A DNA stretch of 64,000 nt, from assembly GCA_029931535.1 (NCBI GenBank), contig JAQPZY010001064.1:1-64000 (forward strand), read 5' to 3'. Under the pieces are notes generated by a model. The model was not told the DNA's origin and made no database searches. It worked only from the letters and a program-made list of their open reading frames with translations. Positions within the stretch are counted from its first letter, which is position 1, and each line of letters opens with the position of its first letter. The translations under genes and the position numbers were made by a program. The stretch is from Margaritifera margaritifera (taxonomy: Eukaryota > Mollusca > Bivalvia > Unionida > Margaritiferidae). Shown piece after piece: positions 45,290 through 58,429 of the stretch.

Positions 45290-47935
45290 TTGCTCAGAGG
45301 AAACTCATATGTTCAGTTTACAGGCCATGTAGTTCCACAGTTGATCGGATTGATATATTTGAGGAAGAAATGCAGAAACCCCTACTAAAGAAGGATTTAG
45401 CAACTATCATATTAGGTAACTTTAACAATGACTACATGAAAACTCCACCATTAAAATGGATATGCAACTTTGAAACTCACAGCTTTACCCAAATAATGAA
45501 CACCTCAACTTGAGTAATGGATAAAAGTGCTACTATCATTGATCCTTAGTATACTAATAAACCTGAAAACATAAGTGAAAAAAAAAATGTAATGTGTCAG
45601 TGTATGCATTGAGTGACCAATATCCAGTCTGTGTGACTAGACATACTTCCAAATCGTCTAAAAATGGTAACCACATTGAAACAAAACAGGGACTTTAAAC
45701 AGTTTGATGACAAAAAGTTATTCAGTGATTTAATTTGTAAACCCTTCCACTCAGTTAGCAATATAGCTGATATCAACATTGCCTTAGACACATGGTATCA
45801 TTTATTAAATACAGTCTAAAACAAGCATGGCCCAATTAAAACAAAAAGGGTTAAAAACCAACTCACATCCACGTGGATTACCCCTGTGATCAATGAGGCT
45901 AGGCATCTAAGGGATAAATTCCACAAGAAGAAATACATGAAAAACTAGAAAATAGAGGAGTAAAGCTAAGTACCTGATTGATAAGGCACATGAAGAATAC
46001 TAAAAAAAGGCTATTGATGAAAGTTAGAAAGCCAAGACATTGTGGAAAATTCTAAAAGAGCTGAACACATACAAGAACAATTGCTTTCCTCTTAAACTTA
46101 AGCAAAATGATAACATAGCAACGTCTCTACAAGATATTGTTGAAATGTTCAACAATTTTGTTACAAGCCTCTCCAGTCACTGTATTCAGAACAAGACTAA
46201 CACCCCAATTAAGCTTGATGCTCTTTTATCATTAATAAGAACTAAAGTTCCTGATGGTAAATATTTGTCAATAACTACTGTTAGTTAAGCTGAGGTTGTT
46301 GTTATGCTCAATAAGCTGAGTATTAATAAATCCTCTGGAATGGATGGCATTGATCCACGACTTATTAAACTTGCTGCACCAGTGATAACAAAGTCATGAA
46401 CATATACTATAAAGTTATGAATAATGAGTGGTAACTTTCCAGATACCTTGAAAGTTTCAAAGGTTACACATATCTTTAAAAAAAAAGAAGAAAATGAGGA
46501 TCCAGGGAACTACAGACCAATATCCATTCTACCTAAATTATCAAAATTATTTGAAAAGCAAGTAACTAAGCAGGTCTATTAATTTTTTTAACAACTTACC
46601 TTCTATTTCATAAGGCACAATCAGGATTTAGAAAATATCACTCATGCCAGACATATTACCAAATTGACAGACCTTTGGCTACAAGTAATGGATAATGTTT
46701 CGTTGATTGGTATTGTTTTCTTGACTTCAGGAAAGCCTTGGATCTAGTTGATCATGAAATTCTGCTGCAAAAGTTGAACTGTTACAGGTTAGATATTTCA
46801 TCTTTAAACCCGTTGAGGTCATACCAAAACCAAAGGTGTCAACAAGTAACCATTGACAATATTAGCACACAAACTCGCACTATTCATTCAGGGGTCCATC
46901 AAGGCTCTGTTTTAGGCCCACTCCTCTTTCTTATTTATGTCAATGATCTTACATTAAATAATGAATTCACCAATACTGATTTGCTTGCAGATCTAGTTCT
47001 GATACTGAAGTTATCCAAACAAGATTAGACTCCAGCCTTATTAGATTTTAAAGTTAGGCACAACATAATAAAATGGTAATTAATGAATGTAACACAAAAT
47101 TTATGATTTTGGGGACATCACAAAAACTACATACATTATCTATCACAATGAATAATCACCAGTTAGAAAATGTAAAACATGAAAAGCTTGTAGGTGTGTC
47201 ATAGATAATAATGTACAATTGGATAACCATATTGAAAGGCTTTGTAAAGCACTGTCATTCAAAATTGTCCTACTCAATAGAATCAAGAAATATTTAAATA
47301 CAGAAACTTTTATTCTATACAACAATGCATATATGCTTCCAACAATGGATTATTGTTCAACTGTAATGGGAAACTATACCTTATCTCAGCTTGACAGGAT
47401 TTATAAACTTCAGAAAAGGGCAGCACACATTATTTTAGATCCATCTATTGCTTGTTCATCAAAAGCATTGTTTACAGAATTAAATTGGCTAACTACATAT
47501 GAAAGAATTGACTTTCACAAAGCAGTTTTTGTATATAAATATCTACATGGAGCTGCGCCAAAGTATTTTAAGGCATTATTCAACATGGAAACCTTCATCC
47601 ACCAAAACCAAGAAGAGAGCAATTTAAGAAAAGCTTCCAATACTCTGGTACAGTTTTGTGGAACAAGCTTCCATTGCATATAAAATCTGCAGCAAATATT
47701 ACAGTTTTTAAGAAGAGATGTAATGAGTACGTATGTTTTACTAATAGATTATAATAGGATTTAGTATTTATAATACAAAAGACATGTTAAATTAAATATT
47801 AATTACTATTATCTTTTGTATGATGTACATTGTTATACTTTCCTCTTAAAAAGACCTCAAGGGAGAATAGTCTTTGACTAAATCAGTCATCCTCTGTAAC
47901 TAAATTATTATTATTATTATTATTATTTATAAAAA
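45290..47935 (+). mobile_element. 5'-truncated non-LTR retrotransposon (LINE), broken
   Basis: The order is that of the L2/CR1/Jockey group: the C-terminal end of an apurinic endonuclease (TIILGNFNNDY, about 45400), a linker, then reverse transcriptase. RT blocks seen: SSGMDGIDPRLIK (46330), DPGNYRPISILPKLSKLFE (46500), FLDFRKALDLVDHEILLQKL (46720), SGVHQGSVLGPLLFLIYVND (46890) and, at the catalytic site, LLADLVLI where the family has an Ala/Phe-Asp-Asp motif, so the second Asp is lost. The C-terminal region RIYKLQKRAAHIIL...LFTELNWL follows (47395-47500). Several stops and frame changes make it dead. The 3' end is a (TTA)n tail at 47904-47928, typical of this group. Assignment to L2, CR1 or Jockey is not resolved. 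Confidence 0.85.
47904..47928 (+). repeat. (ATT)n tail of the LINE
   Basis: Eight ATT units at the 3' end of the LINE, as expected for target-primed insertion of an L2/CR1-like element. Confidence 0.75.
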
Positions 47936-47999
47936 ATTTTGAATGAGTTAGGAACAAATAAGTTTGTATAAAAGTAAAAGGCAGAGACAACATTTGTTT

Positions 48000-48860
48000 T
48001 TCCATGCTGTAGCATCAGTTTTAAATGCTCCCAAAAAATTATAGAAAACCATCAAACTTGGATATGTATATAAATTTGTTTTGACAGATGTCTGATTAAA
48101 ATAAAAGATGTCCCAATGGGTGAACTTGAATTTGATATTTCTGTAAATGTGTATGAAAAATTAGAAGAAGCATATATTTATGGTACTTAACAAAGCTTTG
48201 CTAAAGAATGCAAATAGAAACCATGTTCAAACCATTAGAGTAACTGAGACTGAGAAAGTAAAACATGTTGACATGTTGTTCATATCTGCTTCAAGTGATG
48301 GCCCAGACATCTCGAGGATGGAAGGTACGATTACGTTAAAATAAAATCTGTTCAGATTGGTATCATCACAGATAAATAGGAATAACGAACAGAAAAATAT
48401 CTACAACAAATGTTTTGGCCTAATTTTCCCTTCATTGATTGAAACTTGCATTAAAAATATGGCTTTACATTTATGTTATCTTATAGGAGCAACATAAAAC
48501 TATTTAATCAAAGATAAATTATTGCTGTTTTGCTATGGTAATGGGGTTAAATGTGGCATAAGGAAATGCTAATAAGAGGTTAAGACCCATTTTTAAAACA
48601 AATGGGTTTGTTTTGATTTGTATGTTTGTCAAATAATTTTGATTTGAATATCTAAATATTTCCATGCCTCTCTCTCTCTTTCTATCCTCTTTTGATAGTT
48701 CACTCTTTATGCCTCTTTCGTTTTCTTTTTTTGAAATGCAGGAAGGATACAAATATGTTTAAATTATTTTAATAAACCAGAAAGTTATCAGAACACAAGA
48801 CTTTGTCATAGTGTCGACAATTCGATAGATATATTTGCTGAAGAGGGATCAGTAGTAAAA
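48000..48860 (+). other. Possible decayed coding DNA upstream of the Polinton polymerase
   Basis: Short open stretches, for example VTETEKVKHVDMLFISASSD near 48240-48300, are interrupted by stops. They may belong to the N-terminal part of the same Polinton or to its neighbour gene. Not recognised. Confidence 0.3.
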
Positions 48861-51060
48861 TTTAAAATTGCAGCATGAATTAAGCAGCTTTGTATTTAAT
48901 GTGATTTTGAAAGTATTATTATACCACAAAATTTTAATATGCAGCAATCAGATACATTATGGACATCGGAGACACATTGCCAAAAGCAACGTATTCATTC
49001 AGAACAACAGCAAAGCTGGACAGTGCAAACATCTAAACACATTCCATCAGGGTTATGTACGTATCAAAGATCAGTTTCATAAATGTTACAAACCAGTCAT
49101 TTACGAAGGTACTGATTGCATTCAGGTTACTTGCAACTGGTTGTGTAGGATCGCTAGCATAGTGTACAACGAATTAAGGCTAACAAATTCAAAACCTGTG
49201 GTATGCAAAGATGATGATGAGAAACAATTTATCTCAACAAATGTATGCCATATCTGTGATACAAAGATGCAAAGATTTTTACAAACAAGGTACGATATCA
49301 TGATAACTTAACAGAGAAGTATGGAGGGCTGCACGTAACACGTGCATTTTAAAATACTATATAAAAAAATTCATCCTCTTATTTATTAACAACTTGTGTG
49401 GCTAAGACAGCCATATATTTATCGAGATGGTTGTAAAAATTGATCCCGACGAAGAGGTACAACATAATACAAATTAACAATGATAAATATATTTCATTTA
49501 GCAAGGATTTCATAGTTGATAGGTTCATATAGGATAGTAAGGAAAATAACAGAAAAATGATGCAATTTTTAGATAACTTCCAGTTTATTTGCCAGTTTTT
49601 AGAGTAGTTGATTTAGAATTTAAACGATGACAAGTTAGTTGAGACAATGAAACACTTTGGTGAAATGAAACCTAACTATTTTAAGGTCGTACAGAGCTAG
49701 TGTTTTATGTATTTTATCCAGACCACCAACCTTAAATAAAATTTTTTGTATCTTGTATCTCTGGTGTAATTTTCAATAGTTTCTACAGATTCGATGAAAC
49801 ATATACAACTCAAAGAAAAGTTTCACTCATCACTTAACAATTTAAACATATCTGATGACGAGTACCAGCATGTACATGATGTGATGTTACATTCAGCATT
49901 CAAACGATCAACATGACTATTACGTGAAAAAATATAATGTTGTGTGACAGTTTTGGAATGTCTGTATAAAACGCTACAAACTAAATCCCGTTCACTATTT
50001 CCATATACCAGGACTAGTTTTATTATGCTAGTTTAAAGATATTATATATTGAGTTAGAACGTTTAACAGATTATGACATGTTTCTGATCGTCAGTAGTGG
50101 AATTCGTAGTGGAATTAGTATGGTATCAAAAACGTACGCAAAAGCAAATAACGAACACTACTCAGACATAGATGGTGACGACCCAATGGGACAAGCCTTG
50201 CTGTGGAGGGACAACATCCAGATTAAAGAAAAATTATGGCAAGAATGAAAAGTCAAGGTGAAGTTCATTTATTATGCATTGAAATACCAATAATTTAAAT
50301 GAATGGGCCATGCGCCAATAAATGCCTGTAAAAAACATTAGATGATCAAATGATGAACAAATTAGATGGAGAGAAGAAAATGTGTCCGAAATACCTGACA
50401 ATAGTGGTACAGGTTACATATTAGTGGTTGATTTGGAAATACCTCTGAGTTACATAATTACATGAAGGACTACCCACTTGATCCAGAGAATTTAATTCCA
50501 TTAAAAGGGTTTATCTCCCTTTCAGAAGATATTTATTGATGATTACAAGGGTACAACCAACTGAACCAAAACTATTGTGTACATTGAGAAACAAAAACAA
50601 ACACGTGAAACATTACAGAAACTTAGACTTTCATATGCAATTAAGTCTAATAGCGATAATTATCCAAACAGATCTATGGTGGTTTTACTGAGTTAGAGTT
50701 ATCCAAATGTTTGATGCATGAATTCTATTACAACATGTTGATAAACAAATACGACAGTAGAATGAGACCACTCATGGCTGATGCATATTCATTGTGCAGT
50801 TATGGTGAAACAGAAAACGTTTACAGTGACATGACAGATGACACAAAGTTCTATAATACATCTGACTGTCCAAAGGACACCGGGTTTGGTCTACAGCAGA
50901 TGAATAAAAATATACATGGCGATTTCAAAAATGAGCTAGCTGGTGTGCCAATCAGAGAGTTTTCTGGATTAAGATCAAACCTTTATTTATTCTGGACTGA
51001 CAAAGATGAAAAGAAAGTTTGTAAGGGCATAAAAATGTCGAGATAGAATTTTTGAACATA
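48860..51060 (+). pseudogene. Polinton (Maverick) protein-primed DNA polymerase B, degraded
   Basis: Pieces of the family B, protein-primed polymerase of Polintons appear in the right order on one strand but in changing frames. A Cys pair block NVCHICDTKM (about 49240) is followed, after a frame change, by a KYGG segment (about 49320). A block SGIRSGISMVSKTYAKANN (about 50100-50160) carries the family's conserved Gly/Ser and Asn-Asn region. The C-terminal block at 50711-51046 includes NTSDCPKDTGF, a Lys-rich NKN segment, and an EFSGLRSNLY block. The metal-binding Asp-Thr-Asp-Ser motif is altered to Asp-Ala-Tyr-Ser, so catalysis is lost even apart from the frameshifts. Known role of the family: replicating the self-synthesising transposon or virus-like element. 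No terminal inverted repeats were found, so element borders are unknown. Confidence 0.85.
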
Positions 51061-54000
51061 AAAAGATTACCAGGAAATTTATTTACTCGCGTCATATAGT
51101 CATGAGATATATAGCATCAAACTGAACAAGGTACTACTAAGTTCTTACGATGCTAAATGTTACCAAGTGGATAACATAAACAATTTATCTTGCGGACACT
51201 GTTGTACCTTGTAATGAAAAGAAAATTCCAGTCATATTAAAAGCTTGTGATTATAGTTTCCATTGCTCTTTTATAATCTTTGATTACACTTTTGAACGAT
51301 TCACCAGGCTGATATTTCAAAATGTACACCAATAATAGCCAGTGTTGTTAGGTTAGTTGCATTTTTCTGCCCTCGGGATTCTTCGATTAGAAAGGAAGTA
51401 TTAGTTCCTTGTTACATATCAACGAGTTATACTATTCACTTATCAAATTTATCTTCAGAAATCTAATAACCTTTCATCTTTGAGTAACCACTTTCCATCA
51501 TAACGTTTTATCACAGGAACGTTGAACAGATCATAATAATATAATTTAACAAATCGTAATATTCAGTCTCTTTCAGAATAAGTACTAAATAATTACTTCC
51601 CAGAAATAGTTAGTCCACAAATTATCATGCTATGACGTTCTTTTAAATACATTTGAGAGTGCTACTATGCAATTAATTGTCATGTGTATTGTTGCATCAA
51701 TTAAATCATGTTTGGTAGACCTTCTATAGTTACAGAGATATTTGTTATGACCAAGTTGAAAATCCTTTCAGGAATACTCTAGCCACTCTTTTTGCAAAGT
51801 ATCAAAACAAACTTTAAACTCATTCTGGGAGAATTAAGTGTTATGTTCATTAAAGCTTAAAACGTTATTTGCTGCTATGTCGATGATTTTTTTCCATAGA
51901 CTCGTACTATTAGAAGAAAGTAATTCAATCTCTGTACTTATCATTACCCGATTGTGTAATTGATTCAGAGGTAATCGTACTGTACTGTCGGCAAATAGTG
52001 TTCAGTTCAGAGTCTTGATTTCCGCATTCTATCACTTAAGCTGGTTTAAAAAGTTACAACAATCCATTCGTTGTGTTTGATATTTATAACGAGGTTCAAA
52101 ATTAGATGGCTTTACTTTTTGTAAATACCTATTGTAGTTCCAACATTTATTTAAATGCCATCCAGACTAAAATGACTTGGTACAATTCGAATATCGTAAA
52201 TCTATATAAATCCAAGCATCAAACTTCTTTTCGTTTTATATGTTTTATTTTTCAGTGTTCTAATTCCATCAAACAACGCAATATTTTTATACCCATTTCT
52301 GTGGTCAACGTAGTTTTGAATGTCATTATGCTTTCGTTTAGGATGGTTTTAAGGTCATCGGTGCTACCTCCTAATGCGAGAGCCTTTTTTTAAAAAAAAA
52401 ATTTCATTGTTGAATGCATCTGTATCGTTTGAACGTTTGTTGAAAATTATTTAAATCTTATCTCATTCGTTTCATCATTTTGTCTATTTCATCGATACTA
52501 CTTTTCACCACACCAATGTTATTGACCACTTCACGATCAATATATGCATATTTTGTGTTTGTTTTAGTTTGCTCAACTTCAGCATGTAATTTGTTGTTAA
52601 ATACTGTGAATGTAACATTTTTATCGCTTTGATCTTGTCCACACATCTGTAATAGATCATTTGTAAGTTATTTTCGTATATATAATGGTTCTTTCATTCA
52701 CATTCATTTTGTATTTAAAAGCATCTATCTTTTTGGTTTCTCTGTGAAATTAATTATTTCTTCTAATTTTTGTGTTAAAGTCATTTATTGGCCATTTAAG
52801 TTTGTTCTGTTGGATTTCACTATTAAAGTCTTTCTGTAATTGTTCAATCTGAGATTGTAAAATGCGGTATTTTTTACGAGACTTCTTTTATTTCCCCGAT
52901 ATCATTATTCAAAGAATCTATCTCACTGTGTATCCTTTCCTCTACTAGTTGTAAATATCGGATGTTAGATAAATCGTCTGCTCTTTCTCTTACAGTTTGC
53001 AGGGCTTGTTCTGCAGTTAACAAGGTTCTATATCTCTGTGTGAACAATGTATGGGCATTTAAATCATTTTTTTATCAATCTGTTTTGTATTCTGAGCTTT
53101 TTATAGCTTTTTCAGTACAACTGTGTTCACTAGCAGTTTCCTACACGCCTTGATATCTTTCAAGTTGTTACCTGCCATAGTCTTATGGTTTTTGATTATC
53201 ACCTTGTTTTTCTACAAATGAATTTATTAGCTGCATCAGATTTTTTTTTACTGGATCTGCTAAACTGGTAATGCGTTATTGCTGAGATTTAAGCTACTGT
53301 TAATTGTGTCACTAAGTGCAGCATTTTCAAAAACCTGTTTCTTTCAAAATATTTGAAGGTAAGAACTTATGAGGACCTCTAAGACATATTATCTTTTCAT
53401 TCTATAAATGATCTATTCCATTTACATAACATGGAAAGCATATGCAACGGGCATACCATGAAAATCTATAAATTTATCATCTTCATCTCTGATGTTTATA
53501 TTCAATCTTTTAATTGCGTCCCTCTGTAATTGCCTCTAATGCCCATTATCATTGTACGAAATAGTCTCAGTCAAAGCATTTCTAACTGGCAAAGACTCTT
53601 GTAATCACGAATAATGGCCAATTGAGTATTGTTTGATGTTATTGATTTGGTCTAGATGAACATACACATTTTTGGTGTAAAAAAACCTCAAACTGTATCC
53701 TATATAATATATGTTTATATAGTTATCTATCTATTGAATCCTAACAACTTTGAATTCTAGTTTTGTTATGTAATTGTTACTCGTAGTTATTTCAACTTTT
53801 GAGTTGTCAGTGAAACACTCCTTCCATCTTTCACTTTTTTCATATACAATTTAAAGTTGTGATAGCCATAAAAAAATAAATCATTCCTAGTTTCAGTTTT
53901 AACACTGATGTTGTAAAAGATATTGCTTTTGAGTATATTAAAAAATATTGTAGTAATCAACAATAAAATATATTCCATGTAATGGAATAGATAGTTTGCC

Positions 54001-57000
54001 ATTTATGTTTTCAATTGGATTCATAAAATATGTTTCGTTTTCAGGGAGATCATTGCTTGTAGTATAGATATTTTTGATTTGTAAATACGGCACTCTACTT
54101 CGGTGACCCTCTGCAGCACAGTTGATTTGTATAGGAAAAATTAGCTCAGAGAAGAGGTTTTTTTCTGCATTTATTTTTGTCCTGCTTTTGATTTGTAATC
54201 TCTTTGTATCTATCGTAGTTGTTGATCATTGAGTAAAATAAACTTGTCATGACTGATTTCGTTGTTTCTTATCGCCTTGCTTTTTATGTCGTCGTCTTTC
54301 CGAAGCAACTCTTATCACCCTGCAATTATGTCATCTATACTGTTCAATTGGGTGAAGGCATATTTTTTAAATTTTTCTCTTTAAAATTAGGAATTATCTT
54401 ATCATGTAAAGCTATTGAAACAATACCTATAACTGCTTGCTAAATCCATTACCGGTTAAAGGAATAACTGTTCCCGATAAAAATCATCCTTCTACTCAAA
54501 TACCTACACCAGTTGAAGCTGTTTCCATTCCTTATTCTAACCAAATCAAAACTGTGTGCTATCTTTTCATTTCTTCCGCATACCTTTGTAGTGTTCGATC
54601 TCTTTGATCAACTAATTTATGTCTCCTTTAACGTTTTGTAGACGATGTTGTGTTGTAGATCGATTTTCACTCATTTTCTAGCGATGGAGGATACTCGAGG
54701 AACAATTTTGTCCGACAAGATTCATTTGCAATCGGTTAGTCGAAAGTGGACTGGCTAAAAGAAACTGGAATGATTAGCTTTACAACTTATTCAATATCCA
54801 TTGTTGATGGCGGAAAATTTGTAAACCTCAATAGTTTTTCAACAGCATCCTGCCTGCAGGCAACAGTAAGAGCACCTTACTGCTTCATGGTAAATTGTTT
54901 TTATAATGTTGTTTGTTTCGCTCGATAGCATCTTATTTATATAGGTGAAAAAATAGCAATGCATATTTGAATTTAATTAAGCAAAATGGAATGATCAGCT
55001 TTGCAATTTCTTCAGTGTCTATTGTTGATGGTGGTCCTATTAACATATTGAACAGTTTCTTAAAAAGCATGATGTATGTAAGGGTGATAACTGACTTTAG
55101 TTCTGCATGTTAAACAGAGTTAATAATGTTTTATGTTTCACTTGACGTCTTATTACTTAGTTGTTGAAAGAGTTAACAAACTCTAACGAAGACTTGAAAT
55201 TCTTCTAAAGCATTTCTAGTAGTGGGTTATATGTAGAAAAGCTCTTGTCTCCTTCGGATAGATGCACTTCGTATGGGCTGTCAGGTTCTTTGCGTACCTT
55301 GTTTTCATGTAACTTGTTGTCTTGTTCACCATCACTTAGTTTACAAAAAGAAATTTGGAAAGTTAACTAAATATCAATCTAAATTGGAACAAAAGCCAAT
55401 TGCAACGTATCTTACGCTATTACTTTGAGTAGTGACAACTAATTTGAAATGTATTTACTTAATTAAACAAGCTGAATTCTGAGATTGTGGTGAAGATTGG
55501 GACATATCGGAAGTTTACAGAACTAGCAGCTATTATAAACCTTGTCAACAGGAGTTCTGTAGAGTAACGGAAAAGAAATGAAGAGAATAAATCAGAGAAT
55601 ACAACAAAGAGTACAGCAAAGATTGAGAGAAGAAAATTGAGACCACAAGAAGGAATACGATAAACATGGAGAGAACAAAACAAAACTCTATATGGAGTGT
55701 TTTAGACAAAAGTACCACAATGACAAAAAACTGCAGTTTAATTAAAAATACAAGACGTGGAATCATCAGCCTTGAGGCAAAGCATTAAATTAGAGACAAG
55801 ATTAAAGATACTAACTGTACCATCAATCAATCAGGTTTCAGTTTTGAAGACCTTCATATTCATCATGTCACACCCTGTTCCACTTTTGATTTGTCTGATC
55901 CTGAACAGTGGAGAAAATGTTTCCAGATAAGAAACACGAAATGCATACAATAATACTTAAGAATGATAAATTCCTTCTAGGCAAGAAATAGAAGATCTTG
56001 AAAAAGTTATTAATTCAAGATCTTGAACAGTATTGCCTATTGTGTTTGCCTTGTTAGACTTTACTGCATAATGCAAAGAGACTCCTGTAATGATAACTAT
56101 TATAACAGGTGTTCTTAAAGACACACAAGCGTTACTTCAACATTGTGCCTTGGCATTGTACATTGTTAAACATATCTTATTTCATCATTTTAGTTTTAGT
56201 TGGTTCTTTGCAATTTATACGTTTGAAACTTATATAACTAAGATTAAGAAACTCTGTATGTGATCATTTTATAAAGAAATGTTCAATAGGTATGTATAGA
56301 AATAGTAATGGTAACTTATACAGTCAATCTATTGGAAGATACGTTGGTGTAAAGTATATTAGAAGCACCCAAATAGCGGAACATAACACGTTTATCACCA
56401 AGCTGAATGGATAGAAAAATAGAAGGCTGTAGTTTTATGAGAGATTTAAATACTGAAGATTTAGCAAATGGGCAAACTGTTGCTACTTATTCAATAATGG
56501 ATGAATTTCAGAATAGGATAAATATACTTGGAGACATTAAAGAAACGGCACAACCTTGTAAAGCACAACGCAGCCTAAATATCCACTAAAACCTACTGTT
56601 TCGCAAAGACAAGTAATACAAGATACTGGATCTATGTCATCACAGAAAGAACTTTTGAATGATCCGAACGAATTAAGTACTGTAATTAGGGAATGAAATT
56701 CTGAATTGAATCAATTAATTCGTGAATTAGATAAAACTTTTATTAAGTCGCCTCCAAGTGATGAAACTGAAGCTAAAGAAGAAAAAGTCGGATGTAAAGA
56801 AGAAGGGGTAGCTAAAGAAAAGTAAAATTTAACAAGGTATTTATTCCATAAGAAGAATTTCCAATTCTTAAAAGGTTATTTACACCACAAAAATAAAGAG
56901 AGATGAGAGGATATAAAGAGGTTGTTAAAGTTGTCACAGCCAAAATAGAAGCAGCTAAAATAGAACTAGAATAGTATGAGGAACAAATAAGAAGATTTTA

Positions 57001-57180
57001 AAAAGAAATTAAGAAAAAAAATCCAAAATGATCGTAAACAATATACTACAAAATTAACCAGACAAAGTTAAAATTATGAGGACAGAATTAATTAAAATAT
57101 TAAACAAATAGAATACATTTAAAGTTACACATGGAACATTTTAAATAAACGAAAAAATGCAGACTCTGTCGTTCAACGAC
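51060..57180. other. Probable remains of the Polinton body
   Basis: No intact gene. The minus strand at 52458-52646 shows a helical, coiled-coil-like frame (EVEQTKTNTKYAYIDREVVN...). 54745-54920 and 54985-55125 are tandem duplicates (TGGAATGAT(T/C)AGCTTT.CAA, TATTGTTGATGG(C/T)GG). 56407-56589 and 56690-56825 hold short Lys/Glu-rich frames. The density of broken frames, position next to the polymerase and the membrane-protein fragment downstream suggest structural genes of the element, but none can be named. Confidence 0.4.
54745..55125 (+). repeat. Two ~240-bp tandem duplicates
   Basis: GGAATGATTAGCTTTACAA.TTATTCAATATCCATTGTTGATGG in the first and GGAATGATCAGCTTTGCAA.TTCTTCAGTGTCTATTGTTGATGG in the second, with related downstream sequence. 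Confidence 0.6.
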
Positions 57181-57199
57181 TAAAACTTATTTAAATAAA

Positions 57200-57570
57200 A
57201 TTGTGTAGCAATTGTTACAATAGCTGCAGCGATAGCAATGATAACATCAACAGTTGCTCTAACTATAGTAAGCATGGTAAAAGGTTCTGTAACTTGTGGT
57301 GTTCAGTCTCAATTTACTTCTACACCACATACTCCACTTGTTTCCAAGAAATCATTTGTTGACAAATTAAAAAGGGCTTGAAACATTTTAGTTAATTATT
57401 TCTTTGGTTTAACCAAAAAAGCAGCAGCCGCATTTCCTGGAATTATTGGTAGTCTGATAGGTTGGATGCTTAGGAGTGCTGGTCAAATTGTTTCTTTCCT
57501 TGCTGAACATGATATTTTACTTGTTTTTGTATTAGTGAGTGTATTGTTGCCTTTGTGGTCACAGATGTAA
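57200..57570 (+). pseudogene. Polinton-type membrane protein fragment
   Basis: A hydrophobic stretch (about 57205-57275: IVTIAAAIAMITSTVALTIV) is followed by a Ser/Thr linker, an in-frame TGA near 57380, then AAAAFPGIIGSLIGWMLRSA and a second hydrophobic segment ending LLPLWSQM. Two or three membrane-spanning segments and the FPGIIG-type block resemble small membrane proteins found in Polintons; the resemblance is from memory of the family and not tested. The in-frame stop marks it as broken. Confidence 0.45.
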
Positions 57571-57839
57571 ACAGAGCATATCGAAGAGTAAAGTGTTTGT
57601 AAACTATTTCAAAATGTAAACGATACCAACTCACCAAAGCATGGGTATCAAACTAAATGATTATTTGTTTATTTCGTGACCTTGTCTGCGCTCCGCGATC
57701 AATATGGGCATTTCTAAATTGGACTTTGTCCACACTTCGACATTGTCATGTGTCAATTGAGCCTCCGAGTGTCAGATCGCATTAGCAGATCTGATAGCAG
57801 AAATATCGTCATTATTGAACTTCTTCTCCACATAGCTTT

Positions 57840-58429
57840 CATTTTGTCACGTATTGTTTACCAGCCTTTGGAATACACCTCTTTATTACCTCGGTATTGA
57901 TAAAAGGATTTAATCCAAGTTTAAACGAGATTTCCTCAAATTGTTGTGTCCAATGATACTACACATGTTCATCAGTATGTCAATTGGAATTAAAAAGATA
58001 CCATCAATTTCACTTTTCAATCTGCTATGTATTGTTGGAATTTTTCCATGATGTTTACATCTGTGTTGTAACCTTTTTGACCGAATATTATTAGCTCAAT
58101 TGGCTTCTTAAAAATGTCTGATTCTGTTGAAACAGATTGTGCAATAGATGTTCTATTTTGAACCTGTGCACCTAAGATGCAGATCAAATATGATTTAATA
58201 CTTTGTTTAACCTTGAAATACTTTTATCTGTCATATTATTACTGTCTTGAAGAAAGAATGTCCAACCTGTTGGGTCGTCTTTGTCTACCATTTCATCAGC
58301 TGACAGTATTCTCCAGTATTCAACAGTACCAGCTCCATAGTTATAATTACGATTATGAGCAGCCAAAACAGCTGCACGTGTGGTCTCCACAAAGCCTTTG
58401 TGTAACAGTTTTATGTTCTTCTGGTCCAT
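57840..58429 (-). pseudogene. Unknown broken gene, minus strand (probably Polinton-associated)
   Basis: The minus-strand frame from 58429 to 58184 begins MDQKNIKLLHKGFVETTRAA and contains VEYWRILSADEMVD and a WTFFLQDSN segment; it reads like real protein rather than chance. After stops, another minus-strand stretch at about 57950-57850 (FEEISFKLGLNPFINTEVIK) appears to continue it. The two need at least one frame or stop repair. Family not recognised; an element structural gene is possible given position. Confidence 0.4.
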
